Below, one piece after another: positions 15,747 through 22,357 of a DNA stretch of 22,687 bases. The notes beneath the pieces are model-generated. The model did not search any database. It saw only the letters and a program-made list of their open reading frames with translations, and was not told the origin of the DNA. Source of the stretch: DASPPK01 sp041479575 (lineage in GTDB: Archaea; Thermoproteota; Bathyarchaeia; Bathyarchaeales; Bathycorpusculaceae); NCBI GenBank assembly GCA_041479575.1, contig JBGOYH010000011.1, positions 1 to 22,687 on the forward strand. Reading direction: 5' to 3'. A program made the position numbers and the translations under genes. Numbering within the stretch: the stretch's first letter is position 1; every line of letters begins with the position of its first letter.

Positions 15747-16319
15747 CTATTCTTCCTCCTCTGCCGCACCTCTCTCAGGACCAGCTCCTGTCTGAGGAGC
15801 CACAGTTATCGTCTGGCGTAACGGATGGTTTGGATTGGCCAATGAACTTTGAGCCATGTACCCAATCCGAGTCTCTTGAGGCTTGGTCACCAAGTAACCG
15901 GGTATCTTGACCCTTTGCCCTTCGATCGTGATGTGGCCATGAGTTACTAGTTGACGAGCTTGCTGAGCAGTCTTTGCCAAGCCTTTGCGCAAAACGATCG
16001 TCTGCAACCTACGTTCAAGTATGTCTTCGATGGTCAGGTCCAAGACGTCGTCCAAAACAGCTGTCTCAGGCAGAACACTTAGTCTCTTCAAACGGGCCAG
16101 AAGTTCTTCTTCCATTTTCTTGCGTTCCTCAGGTGTTTTTCCGATGAGTGAACGAGCGTTACCCCTGAACTTTGACAGAATTGTCTCGTGCCGCCAAAGT
16201 TCATGCTTGTTTCTCAAACCATATTGACCGATAAGCTTGAGTTCTGACTGCATGATATCTGTTCGCCAGGGAAACCGCGGAGTGTCATACTTCTTTTTCT
16301 GCTTCCTAATGTCGCCCAT
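15747..16319 (-). CDS. rps4: 30S ribosomal protein uS4
   Basis: The 190-residue protein starts MGDIRKQKKKYDTPRFPW, the archaeal/eukaryotic (S9-type) N-terminus, and contains the S4 RNA-binding domain at about 105-165 (RRLQTIVLRKGLAKTAQQAR, then THGHITIEGQRV). It is a primary binder in small-subunit assembly. The last residues are a short acidic tail (AAEEEE). The ATG shares one base with the uS13 stop (TAATG), a coupled junction. Confidence 0.97.
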   Translation of the reverse strand: MGDIRKQKKKYDTPRFPWRTDIMQSELKLIGQYGLRNKHELWRHETILSKFRGNARSLIGKTPEERKKMEEELLARLKRLSVLPETAVLDDVLDLTIEDILERRLQTIVLRKGLAKTAQQARQLVTHGHITIEGQRVKIPGYLVTKPQETRIGYMAQSSLANPNHPLRQTITVAPQTGAGPERGAAEEEE

Positions 16320-16801
16320 TACTTCTTACCCTCCGCTGTTGCCGGTCTCTGCATAAGCGTCTTCTTCTTGACTCCTAGAGCCTTGCCCGCTCTGCCTGTG
16401 GTTTTGGTTCTCTGTCCTCGGACTCTCAGGCCATAGGCGTGTCTGTAGCCGCGCCAAGATTTTATCCCTTTCATCTGCTCTATATCCATCTTGGTTCTGA
16501 GAACAAGATCAGCGCTTATCAGATGCCCGTCCTTCCCAGTTTCCGAGTCTTTTCTTCTATTCAGGATCCAACCCGGCAAACCATGTCGAGCGGGATCTTT
16601 GATCACGTCCTCCATTTTCTCTATGTCTGTTTCTGTTAGGAAACCGGCTCTTTTGTCCGGGTTTACGTCCGCCTTCTTCAGTATTGCATTTGCCAGACTT
16701 AGACTTATCCCTTTGACTTTTGACAGCGCGTAAGAAGCCTTCAACGTGCCGTCGACGTCGGTGCCTATGATTCTAAGTCTGTATCGAAATTCTTCTGACA
16801 T
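16319..16801 (-). CDS. rps13: 30S ribosomal protein uS13
   Basis: The 160-residue protein matches archaeal uS13: FRYRLRIIGTDVDGTLKASYAL, a helix-two-turns-helix region around VKGISLSLANAILKKA, and the basic tail RVRGQRTKTTGRAGKALGVKK. It sits in the subunit head and contacts the P-site tRNA and the large subunit. It is the first gene of the 17-gene minus-strand run; a strong TATA box lies about 50 bases upstream of its ATG. Confidence 0.97.
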   Translation of the reverse strand: MSEEFRYRLRIIGTDVDGTLKASYALSKVKGISLSLANAILKKADVNPDKRAGFLTETDIEKMEDVIKDPARHGLPGWILNRRKDSETGKDGHLISADLVLRTKMDIEQMKGIKSWRGYRHAYGLRVRGQRTKTTGRAGKALGVKKKTLMQRPATAEGKK

Positions 16802-16847
16802 TGATTGCCATCCATTATAGGCTGAAGCTAACTACGAAATAAACCGT

Positions 16848-16859
16848 AATTTATATAAG
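16848..16859 (-). promoter_or_regulatory. TATA box of the ribosomal protein/RNA polymerase/isoprenoid operon
   Basis: On the minus strand CTTATATAAATT is a near-ideal archaeal TATA box, preceded by GAAACCGATATT where the TFB element would be. It lies about 50 bases upstream of the uS13 ATG, so transcription should start near 16826 with a leader of about 25 bases holding a weak GGATGG ribosome site. It is the only strong promoter seen ahead of the long run. Confidence 0.75.
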
Positions 16860-16917
16860 AATATCGGTTTCTAAACAAAGATTGCAGTTTTCCCGTTTAC
16901 GTATCCGCGTTGACCGG

Positions 16918-18261
16918 TCAGGGACTCGTTTTTCCAAAGTTGTTTGAAATCAGAATAGCATCATAAATGTCCACTACATTATCGCTGTTGACGTCTGCGT
17001 TGGAGTTCCAGTTCGATTTGCCGGGTATGGAGTTGTACGCCCGAGACAAAATTATTGCGTCATAGATGTCTACCCTTCTGTCGCCGTTCAGGTCACCTGG
17101 AATCGTGACAACGATCAAACCGTCAGTGGCAGTGTTATCCGCTGTTTCTGTCTCTCCTGGAACCGGGCCAGCACCCGCGCTCAGAGTAAAGTTCCCTTTT
17201 GCCATGCTTGAGGTATTTCTGACAAAAAGAAGGTCTGCCTTTTCCCCACTAGCAAGAGCCACAGTTCGCGTTTCAATGGCAGTTGAATTAACGTAGGCTG
17301 TGACATTGAATGTTTCGCCAAAGACTCCATAATTCTTGACAGTCACTATTATGCTGAAACTGTAGCCTTGACCCACGACTGTCTTGCTTGATCCCACATG
17401 CGTAACAGCTATATCATGTCCTGCGGTCAGAATTGTGACTGTTGTACCCGCAGTCTTGGTGTTGTCTGCAGTGTCAATTTCTCCCTGAACTGGGCCTGCA
17501 GAAGCTTGAATTGTATAGTCTCCTTTCACATAACCTGCCGTGTTCCACGTGAACGGAACAATCGCCAGAGAACTGCTATTCAAGGTAACTTGTTGTAAAC
17601 CTATGAGTGATGCATTTGCGTGCGTTGTCACGTTAAAAACCTCTGCAAAACCTCCTTGATTCTGAACGGTCACATTAATGCCAACAATATCTCCAGGAAG
17701 CAAAGCCGTTGGAGAAACATCCACACGTGTGATGGCTACATCATGTGGCGGAATGGCATACCAGTATCCGTCTACTGTTTGGCAAGGGATGGATTGCTCA
17801 AAAGAGTCAATCAACGAAACATTGTACAGACCCAAAGGACTTTCGCCAGCATTCTTGGGATAGAATGTTACTGTTGAGAGTATCCCATTTCCACTAACCC
17901 CAGGAATCATACCCAACAGAGTGCAGTCGACAACCATTCGGCCATCGATAGAACTGATGTTGTAAGTGAAAAACGTCGGGCCGCTCCCGCCCTTTAGAAA
18001 TGGGCCTTCAACCACGTTCACAGCGTCAAGCAGACTCACGTTCCAACTTAGCTCGAACTCCCAGGCATAAAGGTCCAAGACGTTTGAGATAGCGATGTTT
18101 ACGTTGAAGTTTTGGCCGACACCAGTCGTGAGAGACGAAGGAACTACGCTTACACCTGGGATTGCGGCTTGAGTTGGAACTATGTAGAATGCTGAAGTGA
18201 GAATTGAGAGGAGAATAACGACACTACAAAGACAGATGGAAAACTGCTTCTGACTTATCAC
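16918..18261 (-). CDS. Secreted cohesin-CARDB-CARDB-dockerin protein
   Basis: Counting from the in-frame ATG at 18279, the product has a hydrophobic signal sequence (about 15-38), a cohesin domain (about 42-175; GVGQNFNVNIAIS, LYAWEFELSWN), two CARDB-like immunoglobulin-type repeats (about 178-284 and 287-392, each with VTVxNxG and GEIDTADNT or GETETADNT), and a type I dockerin (394-453) with two calcium loops: D396, N398, D400, D407 and D429, N431, D433, D440. Many N-glycosylation sequons fit an outer-surface protein. The start at GTG 18261 is favoured by GGGGGAG six bases upstream; ATGs at 18279 and 18276 are alternatives. It carries both binding partners of the cohesin-dockerin pair, so it could chain with itself or bridge other members. 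No enzyme domain is seen. Confidence 0.85.
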   Translation of the reverse strand: MISQKQFSICLCSVVILLSILTSAFYIVPTQAAIPGVSVVPSSLTTGVGQNFNVNIAISNVLDLYAWEFELSWNVSLLDAVNVVEGPFLKGGSGPTFFTYNISSIDGRMVVDCTLLGMIPGVSGNGILSTVTFYPKNAGESPLGLYNVSLIDSFEQSIPCQTVDGYWYAIPPHDVAITRVDVSPTALLPGDIVGINVTVQNQGGFAEVFNVTTHANASLIGLQQVTLNSSSLAIVPFTWNTAGYVKGDYTIQASAGPVQGEIDTADNTKTAGTTVTILTAGHDIAVTHVGSSKTVVGQGYSFSIIVTVKNYGVFGETFNVTAYVNSTAIETRTVALASGEKADLLFVRNTSSMAKGNFTLSAGAGPVPGETETADNTATDGLIVVTIPGDLNGDRRVDIYDAIILSRAYNSIPGKSNWNSNADVNSDNVVDIYDAILISNNFGKTSP

Positions 18262-18267
18262 AGTGCT

Positions 18268-18274
18268 CTCCCCC
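18268..18274 (-). promoter_or_regulatory. Ribosome binding site favouring GTG start
   Basis: GGGGGAG on the minus strand lies six bases before GTG 18261 but partly inside the codons that a start at 18279 would use, so it argues for the later start of the cohesin-dockerin protein. Confidence 0.5.
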
Positions 18275-18313
18275 ATCATTAGACTGTATTATCGTGATTA
18301 ATGTGTGTTGCTT

Positions 18314-18328
18314 CAAAAAGAAAAAGAG
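18314..18328 (-). terminator. Pyrimidine-rich tract, probable terminator of the dockerin gene
   Basis: On the minus strand CTCTTTTTCTTTTTG lies 12-26 bases after the stop of the upstream dockerin gene. Archaeal RNA polymerase ends transcription at such T-rich tracts without a hairpin. It separates the two minus-strand surface-protein genes into two transcripts. Confidence 0.5.
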
Positions 18329-18339
18329 GGAAACGGAGT

Positions 18340-19095
18340 TTAGCTTTCTATGTTCGCGGCAATCGTTGTCAAGTCGCCTATGCCGATTTTGCCTTCAAGG
18401 TTGAAGTCCATGTCGAAGTCGTAGTTCTTCATGCCTGTCACTGCGCCGTATCTCTTTGCTACCCTCACAAGGTCTTTTATGTCAACCTTGCCGTCACTGT
18501 TCACGTCGAAGAACTTTATCTCCTTGAACTGAATAATTGCCATCCGCACATGGCCGCTAAGCGAGTCTATGCCGTTTATGTCAAGTCCGAATTGCAGCCC
18601 TTTCACATGCAGATCACCGAGTGCCAAAGTGACTATCTGTTCCTTCGTCCGTGCAAACGTGAAGTTCATAGGCATAGCAGTTGCATTTATGGTCAAAGTT
18701 GTCGTGAACTTTGTAACATTCCACAGACCTGCAATGTATAGGTCATATCCTGAATAGTTTAAGGCTACCATCGAAGCGTTGGCCAACCTAGCTGTGTAGA
18801 ATGAGAATGTGAAGGTGCCTATCTGGTCATCTGTGACATTGAGTCTCTTTATTTCTTTAGACCACATTGCATCAACCATAGCCCACTCGTGAAGCGTGCC
18901 GTTGTCATTCACTATTTTCGCATTCGCTCTGAGCCAGCCGAAGGCAGAGTCGTTACCCCATTCGTTGACAAAGCCCTGCAGTCTAACCCATGTCCTGCTG
19001 AGGTCAGTAGTATCTGCATTAGCGAAGTTTGGAATCAAAGCAAGACTGCCTATTGCCAAGATCGCAACCATAACCACTGCGATGCTTCTTGTCAT
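18340..19095 (-). CDS. Secreted protein with C-terminal dockerin
   Basis: The 251-residue product begins with a signal peptide (MTRSIAVVMVAILAIGSLAL, probable cut after the Asn-Ala region near 27). Residues about 30-190 form a domain I do not recognise, with several N-glycosylation sequons. The C-terminus is dockerin-like, with two calcium loops: D197, N199, D201, D208 and D230, N232, E234, D241; the second is less regular. By this tail it should bind a cohesin, and three cohesin domains are encoded within 3 kb. ATG 19095 is chosen because GGAGG lies eight bases upstream and a TATA box at the right distance; the frame is open to 19140. What the N-terminal domain does is unknown. Confidence 0.8.
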   Translation of the reverse strand: MTRSIAVVMVAILAIGSLALIPNFANADTTDLSRTWVRLQGFVNEWGNDSAFGWLRANAKIVNDNGTLHEWAMVDAMWSKEIKRLNVTDDQIGTFTFSFYTARLANASMVALNYSGYDLYIAGLWNVTKFTTTLTINATAMPMNFTFARTKEQIVTLALGDLHVKGLQFGLDINGIDSLSGHVRMAIIQFKEIKFFDVNSDGKVDIKDLVRVAKRYGAVTGMKNYDFDMDFNLEGKIGIGDLTTIAANIES

Positions 19096-19138
19096 TTGTT
19101 TTGCCTCCGATTTTGCTGATAGTAACATGGCGAAAGGC

Positions 19139-19147
19139 AAATAAAAG
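19139..19147 (-). promoter_or_regulatory. TATA box of the dockerin gene
   Basis: CTTTTATTT on the minus strand lies about 45 bases before ATG 19095, predicting a start of transcription near 19116 and a 20-base leader with GGAGG at 19104-19108. The 10-bp-period array at 19158-19226 is directly upstream of it. Confidence 0.6.
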
Positions 19148-19157
19148 CCTTTCTGGG

Positions 19158-19226
19158 CTTCTTTTCGGTCTACAACGTCTACATACGTTTACTTTCGTTC
19201 AATATCGTTCATATTAGTTTATTTCG
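19158..19226. repeat. Degenerate tandem array with 10-bp period
   Basis: Seven consecutive units can be laid out, ten bases each except the last: CTTCTTTTCG, GTCTACAACG, TCTACATACG, TTTACTTTCG, TTCAATATCG, TTCATATTAG, TTTATTTCG. Six of seven end in CG (one in AG), and position 4 is often A. The period equals one turn of the helix, so every unit shows the same face. It lies immediately upstream of the dockerin-gene TATA box, in the divergent gap facing the winged-helix membrane protein gene, which suggests a multi-site operator or architectural-protein site. The repeat is seen in the sequence; the function is inference. Confidence 0.55.
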
Positions 19227-19410
19227 CCGTTTCCACCAATAATTGTCATTTATTCATTGAAAAGACCCTGAAACACGCAGCCAGGGACCTGCAAGTTGCG
19301 AATCATATTTTCTTCCACTTTCCGACAAGCTCTGCAACATGTCTAGAATAACAGACTGAAAGGTTCAGAAACACGCGGAGCAACCAGACTATCGTTCCGC
19401 ACGAATGCAA
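19227..19410. other. Remainder of divergent intergenic region with small dyads
   Basis: No gene is visible here. The stretch has two copies of GAAACACGC (19270-19278 and 19368-19376). The first copy lies within the dyad CCCTG/CAGGG (19266-19270 and 19282-19286), and the second overlaps the dyad GCGGA/TCCGC (19375-19379 and 19396-19400) that sits just ahead of the plus-strand TATA box. GCAAGTTGC at 19291-19299 is another small palindrome. These may be operators for the divergent genes, but each is short enough to arise by chance. Confidence 0.3.
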
Positions 19411-19420
19411 TTTTTAAATA
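19411..19420 (+). promoter_or_regulatory. TATA box of the membrane winged-helix gene
   Basis: TTTTTAAATA lies 35 bases before ATG 19455 with CGAATGCAA upstream as a possible TFB element. A start of transcription near 19442 would fall after the in-frame GTG at 19431, so it supports ATG 19455 as the start of translation with a short leader. Confidence 0.6.
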
Positions 19421-19454
19421 CAGCCCAAGCGTGTTCATTAAAGAGTACGTTTCA

Positions 19455-20390
19455 ATGAAGACCCACATTTTGGCCGTCATGGCTTCTTTGATTCTGCTCT
19501 CACTTTTTCCATGTGGAATAGTCTACGGCCAAAACACTGTTGAATATCAGATACAAATTGACAATGAAGGCTCTGGCATTTGGGTCATAAGACAGACTGG
19601 AACAGAAATTCCATCTTCCATTGACACATTGACCGAGTTCCGCAGTAGAGTTGTGTCTTTGGTAGCAGCTGCAGAAAACAGAACCGAAAGACCCATGGCA
19701 GCTAAGGAAGACGAGTTTTCGCTGACATTTAACTATTCAGGTTCTTACGTTATAGTTGAGTATAGGTTCTACTGGCAAAACTTCAGCAAGATTGAAGACA
19801 CCAGTATCATAATTGGCGACGTATTTCAGGTGCAGAATTTCTTCTCGCAACTCTACGGCGATGGAACGGTCTACGTAACTTATCCATCACAATACGCTGT
19901 CGAAACAGTTTCGCCACCACCGTCAAAACGCGATGATTCTGCACAGGCTCTCGAATGGCCTGGAACGCTTGATTTCAAACAAGAGGTGAGGATCGTGTTA
20001 AAGAAGTCCACATCTTCAGGGTTGATTGAGATACTTTTACAAAACGCGGTTCTCATAGGTAGCCTCGCAGTGGCAATTGTTGGATCTTCTGCAGGAATCT
20101 ATACATTTCGGCGTCGAAGGAAAAAGGAACCTAGCCCTACAGGGCAAGCTCTGCCTCAAAGTCCTTTGAATCTTGAAAGCGATGAGGAGAAGGTTGTGAA
20201 AATGGTTAAGTCGTCAGGCGGTAGAGTGTATCAGTCTGCTGTTACAGATCATTTCAAATTCTCAAAAGCAAAGACAAGCCAACTCTTATCAGCTTTGGAA
20301 CACAAAGGAATAGTCAAAAGGTACAGGCAAGGAAGAGACAAGATAGTCGTTCTTGTTGAGATGGGGGGAGTGAGGAAAAATGAGACATAA
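19455..20390 (+). CDS. Membrane-anchored winged-helix protein, probable transcription regulator
   Basis: Counting from ATG 19455, the 311-residue product has a signal peptide (1-25), an outer beta-rich domain (about 28-180), one transmembrane helix (about 195-217) followed by the stop-transfer sequence FRRRRKKE, a flexible Pro-rich linker, and a cytoplasmic winged helix at about 242-302 (EEKVVKMVKSSGGRVYQSAV, then a recognition-type helix FSKAKTSQLLSALEHKGIV and a basic wing). This layout is a frequent archaeal one-component sensor: an outer domain senses, the inner domain binds DNA. Its ligand and targets are unknown, but it faces the dockerin gene across a shared promoter region and overlaps the next cohesin gene by 11 bases. 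An in-frame GTG at 19431 is an alternative start. Confidence 0.8.
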   Translation: MKTHILAVMASLILLSLFPCGIVYGQNTVEYQIQIDNEGSGIWVIRQTGTEIPSSIDTLTEFRSRVVSLVAAAENRTERPMAAKEDEFSLTFNYSGSYVIVEYRFYWQNFSKIEDTSIIIGDVFQVQNFFSQLYGDGTVYVTYPSQYAVETVSPPPSKRDDSAQALEWPGTLDFKQEVRIVLKKSTSSGLIEILLQNAVLIGSLAVAIVGSSAGIYTFRRRRKKEPSPTGQALPQSPLNLESDEEKVVKMVKSSGGRVYQSAVTDHFKFSKAKTSQLLSALEHKGIVKRYRQGRDKIVVLVEMGGVRKNET

Positions 20391-21033
20391 ACTGCCTCCA
20401 CTTTTATGCATTAGCCAAACTCCGCTGATGGCCCTGATAATTGTCGCGCCCTTCTTGCTTCAGACAGCTATTCTTCAAGCCTCTCCTCAAACTGTTGTGA
20501 GCGTGGAACCCCGCGATATTTCAGTCGGCACTGGCCAGAGCTTTTCAGTAAACATAACAATTGCGGACGTTCAGAACCTGTATGGCCTTGAGGTCACCCT
20601 CAGTTGGAATTCATCTGTCCTGCAAGTGGTAAACATTGATGATCGACTAGGACAAACAGATGGAGCATTAAACAACCCCATTTATGTCGCGGAGAATTCG
20701 ACCCAAGAAAACAGCTATGTGATTTCTGCGACTTCCACAAGCCCGGCGCCTCCATTCAATGGCACTGGAAACATGGCGAAGATAACCTTCACGGTCACAA
20801 ACACTGGGGATTCCAAGCTTGGAATTGAAGCTCAACTTTATGATTATCCACCGCCTGACAGAGACCCGCGCATCTCCTTGCCAATTGCTCACACGACGAT
20901 TGACGGTTTCTTTCATTCATTAGTTCCAGAGTTTTCAGGTTCTGCCATACTGGTAATATTGATGATGCTCACGTTTACGGCAGCAATCTTCTCTAAGAAA
21001 GACCGAATGAAGAAACCCTTTCATCTTCACTGA
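20380..21033 (+). CDS. Cohesin-domain surface protein with PEF-type C-terminal anchor
   Basis: The 217-residue product has an N-terminal signal sequence (about 14-35), a cohesin domain (about 38-176; VGTGQSFSVNITIADVQNLYGLEVTLSWNSS in family form), and a C-terminal tripartite tail: PEF at 183-185, a hydrophobic helix at about 188-205, then KKDRMKK. That tail resembles archaeal PEF-CTERM sorting signals processed by archaeosortases; if not processed it would be a simple membrane anchor. Either way the cohesin is displayed outside the cell. The start overlaps the regulator gene by 11 bases, so the two are co-transcribed. Confidence 0.82.
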   Translation: MRHKLPPLLCISQTPLMALIIVAPFLLQTAILQASPQTVVSVEPRDISVGTGQSFSVNITIADVQNLYGLEVTLSWNSSVLQVVNIDDRLGQTDGALNNPIYVAENSTQENSYVISATSTSPAPPFNGTGNMAKITFTVTNTGDSKLGIEAQLYDYPPPDRDPRISLPIAHTTIDGFFHSLVPEFSGSAILVILMMLTFTAAIFSKKDRMKKPFHLH

Positions 21034-21059
21034 GAACCCTGCCGCGATTATGGTAAACA

Positions 21060-21069
21060 AAATTTATTA
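21060..21069 (+). promoter_or_regulatory. Possible TATA box before the second plus-strand cohesin gene
   Basis: AAATTTATTA lies about 40 bases before ATG 21108, with GTAAACA just upstream. It would allow the third gene to be expressed apart from the regulator-cohesin pair. A composition-based guess in an AT-rich gap of 74 bases. Confidence 0.4.
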
Positions 21070-21107
21070 GTAGACAAGAAAGCTACAGAATATGTTGGTT
21101 AAATAAA

Positions 21108-21608
21108 ATGAACAGGAAGATTGTTATCTTTCTTACGGTATTGGTCATCGTGGTAATTGCAGCTGCTTACTTCCTCATAAACAGGACAGCTTCGATGACA
21201 ATAGTCTATGTTGATCCTGGAACAATCGAAAAAGGAGTCGGTCAGGATTTCATTGTCAACGTAAGCGCTTCAAACGTTGACAATCTGTACGGCTGGGAAT
21301 TCAAACTGGGATGGAATGCTGCGATCTTGGATTTGCTAGGCGTCACGGAGGGCATGTTCTTGAAAAGCGGTGGATCCACGTTTTTCACGTACAGATTGAA
21401 TGAAACGGTTGGCTATGTACTCGTCGACTGCTCACTTCTCGGCAACGTAGGCGGCGTCAACGGAACGGGCGCCCTAGCTTCGATACAGTTGCACGTCAGG
21501 AGCGGAGGAAGTTGCGACCTTAACCTATACGATACAAAGCTAGTGGATCCATCTGCGCAGACAATAGATCACACTGCGAACAGCGGCCACTTTTCCGCAA
21601 GTTCCTAG
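21108..21608 (+). CDS. Cohesin-domain protein with N-terminal membrane anchor
   Basis: The 166-residue product has a transmembrane signal anchor at about 4-24 without an obvious cleavage site, then a single cohesin domain (about 30-164). It shares a run of features with the cohesin of the large minus-strand protein: GVGQ, LYGWEF with LGWN, EGMFLKSGG, TFFTY, VDCSLLG. The two are therefore closer to each other than to the PEF-anchored cohesin. It should present a cohesin just outside the membrane. It ends 25 bases from the stop of a convergent gene. Confidence 0.82.
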   Translation: MNRKIVIFLTVLVIVVIAAAYFLINRTASMTIVYVDPGTIEKGVGQDFIVNVSASNVDNLYGWEFKLGWNAAILDLLGVTEGMFLKSGGSTFFTYRLNETVGYVLVDCSLLGNVGGVNGTGALASIQLHVRSGGSCDLNLYDTKLVDPSAQTIDHTANSGHFSASS

Positions 21609-21633
21609 GAAGAAAAGTCCTTTTATGCTTCTG

Positions 21634-22218
21634 TTACCATGCGTCTGGATGCTGGTATCTTACAACTGGTGTATTGTCTTTTGGGCTCTCTTCTGAGGTG
21701 AAAAGTTCTTCGATCGACGTGAGGATCTCTCGATGGTTTTCTTTGTCCTTGATTATCAGTTCAAAGATATTTTTCAAACTCGCCAGATCAACCTTGTATA
21801 GTTGCGTCACTTCTTTCGTCATGTATTCATGAGTCTTCAATTGGACAAGTACAGAGTATTCTTCGCTCAGCGAGTCCTCGAAGCCCGCCAGTTCTCGCGC
21901 TATAGCTGGAAGTTCTTGATCACTAACCTTCTCCCGTTTCGAAATTTCTTCAGAAAAAGCAATGACTTTTTCCCAAATCTGCTTCAACTTCTTTTCACAG
22001 TCTCCTGGTTTTGGCTTTGTATTCGAAACGGTTTCTGCAATTCCTCTCATGATTAGAGAGTGTTTTAGACTGTCGTAGGCTATGTAGAGGAACAGGGATT
22101 TCACGAGTGGATTCTGCACTTTGTCAGATAAGCTGCGGTAAAGTGAGAACACTCTTTCTTCTAGACCGCTTGAACAGTAGAGAAAACCGGCAACGTCTTT
22201 TTCGTCTTTATGAGCCAT
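21634..22218 (-). CDS. Uncharacterised helical protein, possibly ferritin-like
   Basis: The 194-residue product is almost all helix by composition. About residues 10-65 contain GLEERVFSLYRSLSDK and AYDSLKH, and about 120-180 contain GFEDSLSEEYSVL and IKDKENHREIL, so each half has an acidic helix followed by a helix with D-x-x-x-H. This twofold pattern recalls ferritin-like four-helix bundles with a di-metal site, but the standard ExxH spacing is not kept, so metal binding is uncertain. ATG 22218 is favoured by a possible TATA box at 22261-22270; in-frame ATGs at 22242 and 22227 are alternatives. There is no signal peptide, so it is likely cytoplasmic. Confidence 0.6.
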   Translation of the reverse strand: MAHKDEKDVAGFLYCSSGLEERVFSLYRSLSDKVQNPLVKSLFLYIAYDSLKHSLIMRGIAETVSNTKPKPGDCEKKLKQIWEKVIAFSEEISKREKVSDQELPAIARELAGFEDSLSEEYSVLVQLKTHEYMTKEVTQLYKVDLASLKNIFELIIKDKENHREILTSIEELFTSEESPKDNTPVVRYQHPDAW

Positions 22219-22260
22219 GTGTATCATTCCTGGAAACAACATGGAATGGAGCCAGATGGC

Positions 22261-22270
22261 AGGAATAAAG
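22261..22270 (-). promoter_or_regulatory. Possible TATA box of the helical-protein gene
   Basis: CCTTTATTCC on the minus strand lies about 48 bases before ATG 22218, predicting a start of transcription near 22240. Read by eye; moderate match only. Confidence 0.35.
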
Positions 22271-22357
22271 GATTATGAACCGCTAATTCACAAAAGAGCG
22301 CTAGATGCCGACAGGCTTTTGGGTTGGTGTCCCTTTCTATTACAACTGGAGATTATC

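Noticed and set aside
16911..16920. Perfect palindrome TGACCGGTCA at the stop of the cohesin-dockerin gene
   Set aside because: Ten bases only, with no T-tract next to it and no second copy; a chance match cannot be excluded, so I do not call it a terminator or operator.
22241..22357. N-terminal extension of the thioredoxin-like gene from ATG 22241 or 22256
   Set aside because: The added residues do not fit the fold, the ribosome sites are poorly spaced, and GTG 22358 has a clear GGAG at six bases.
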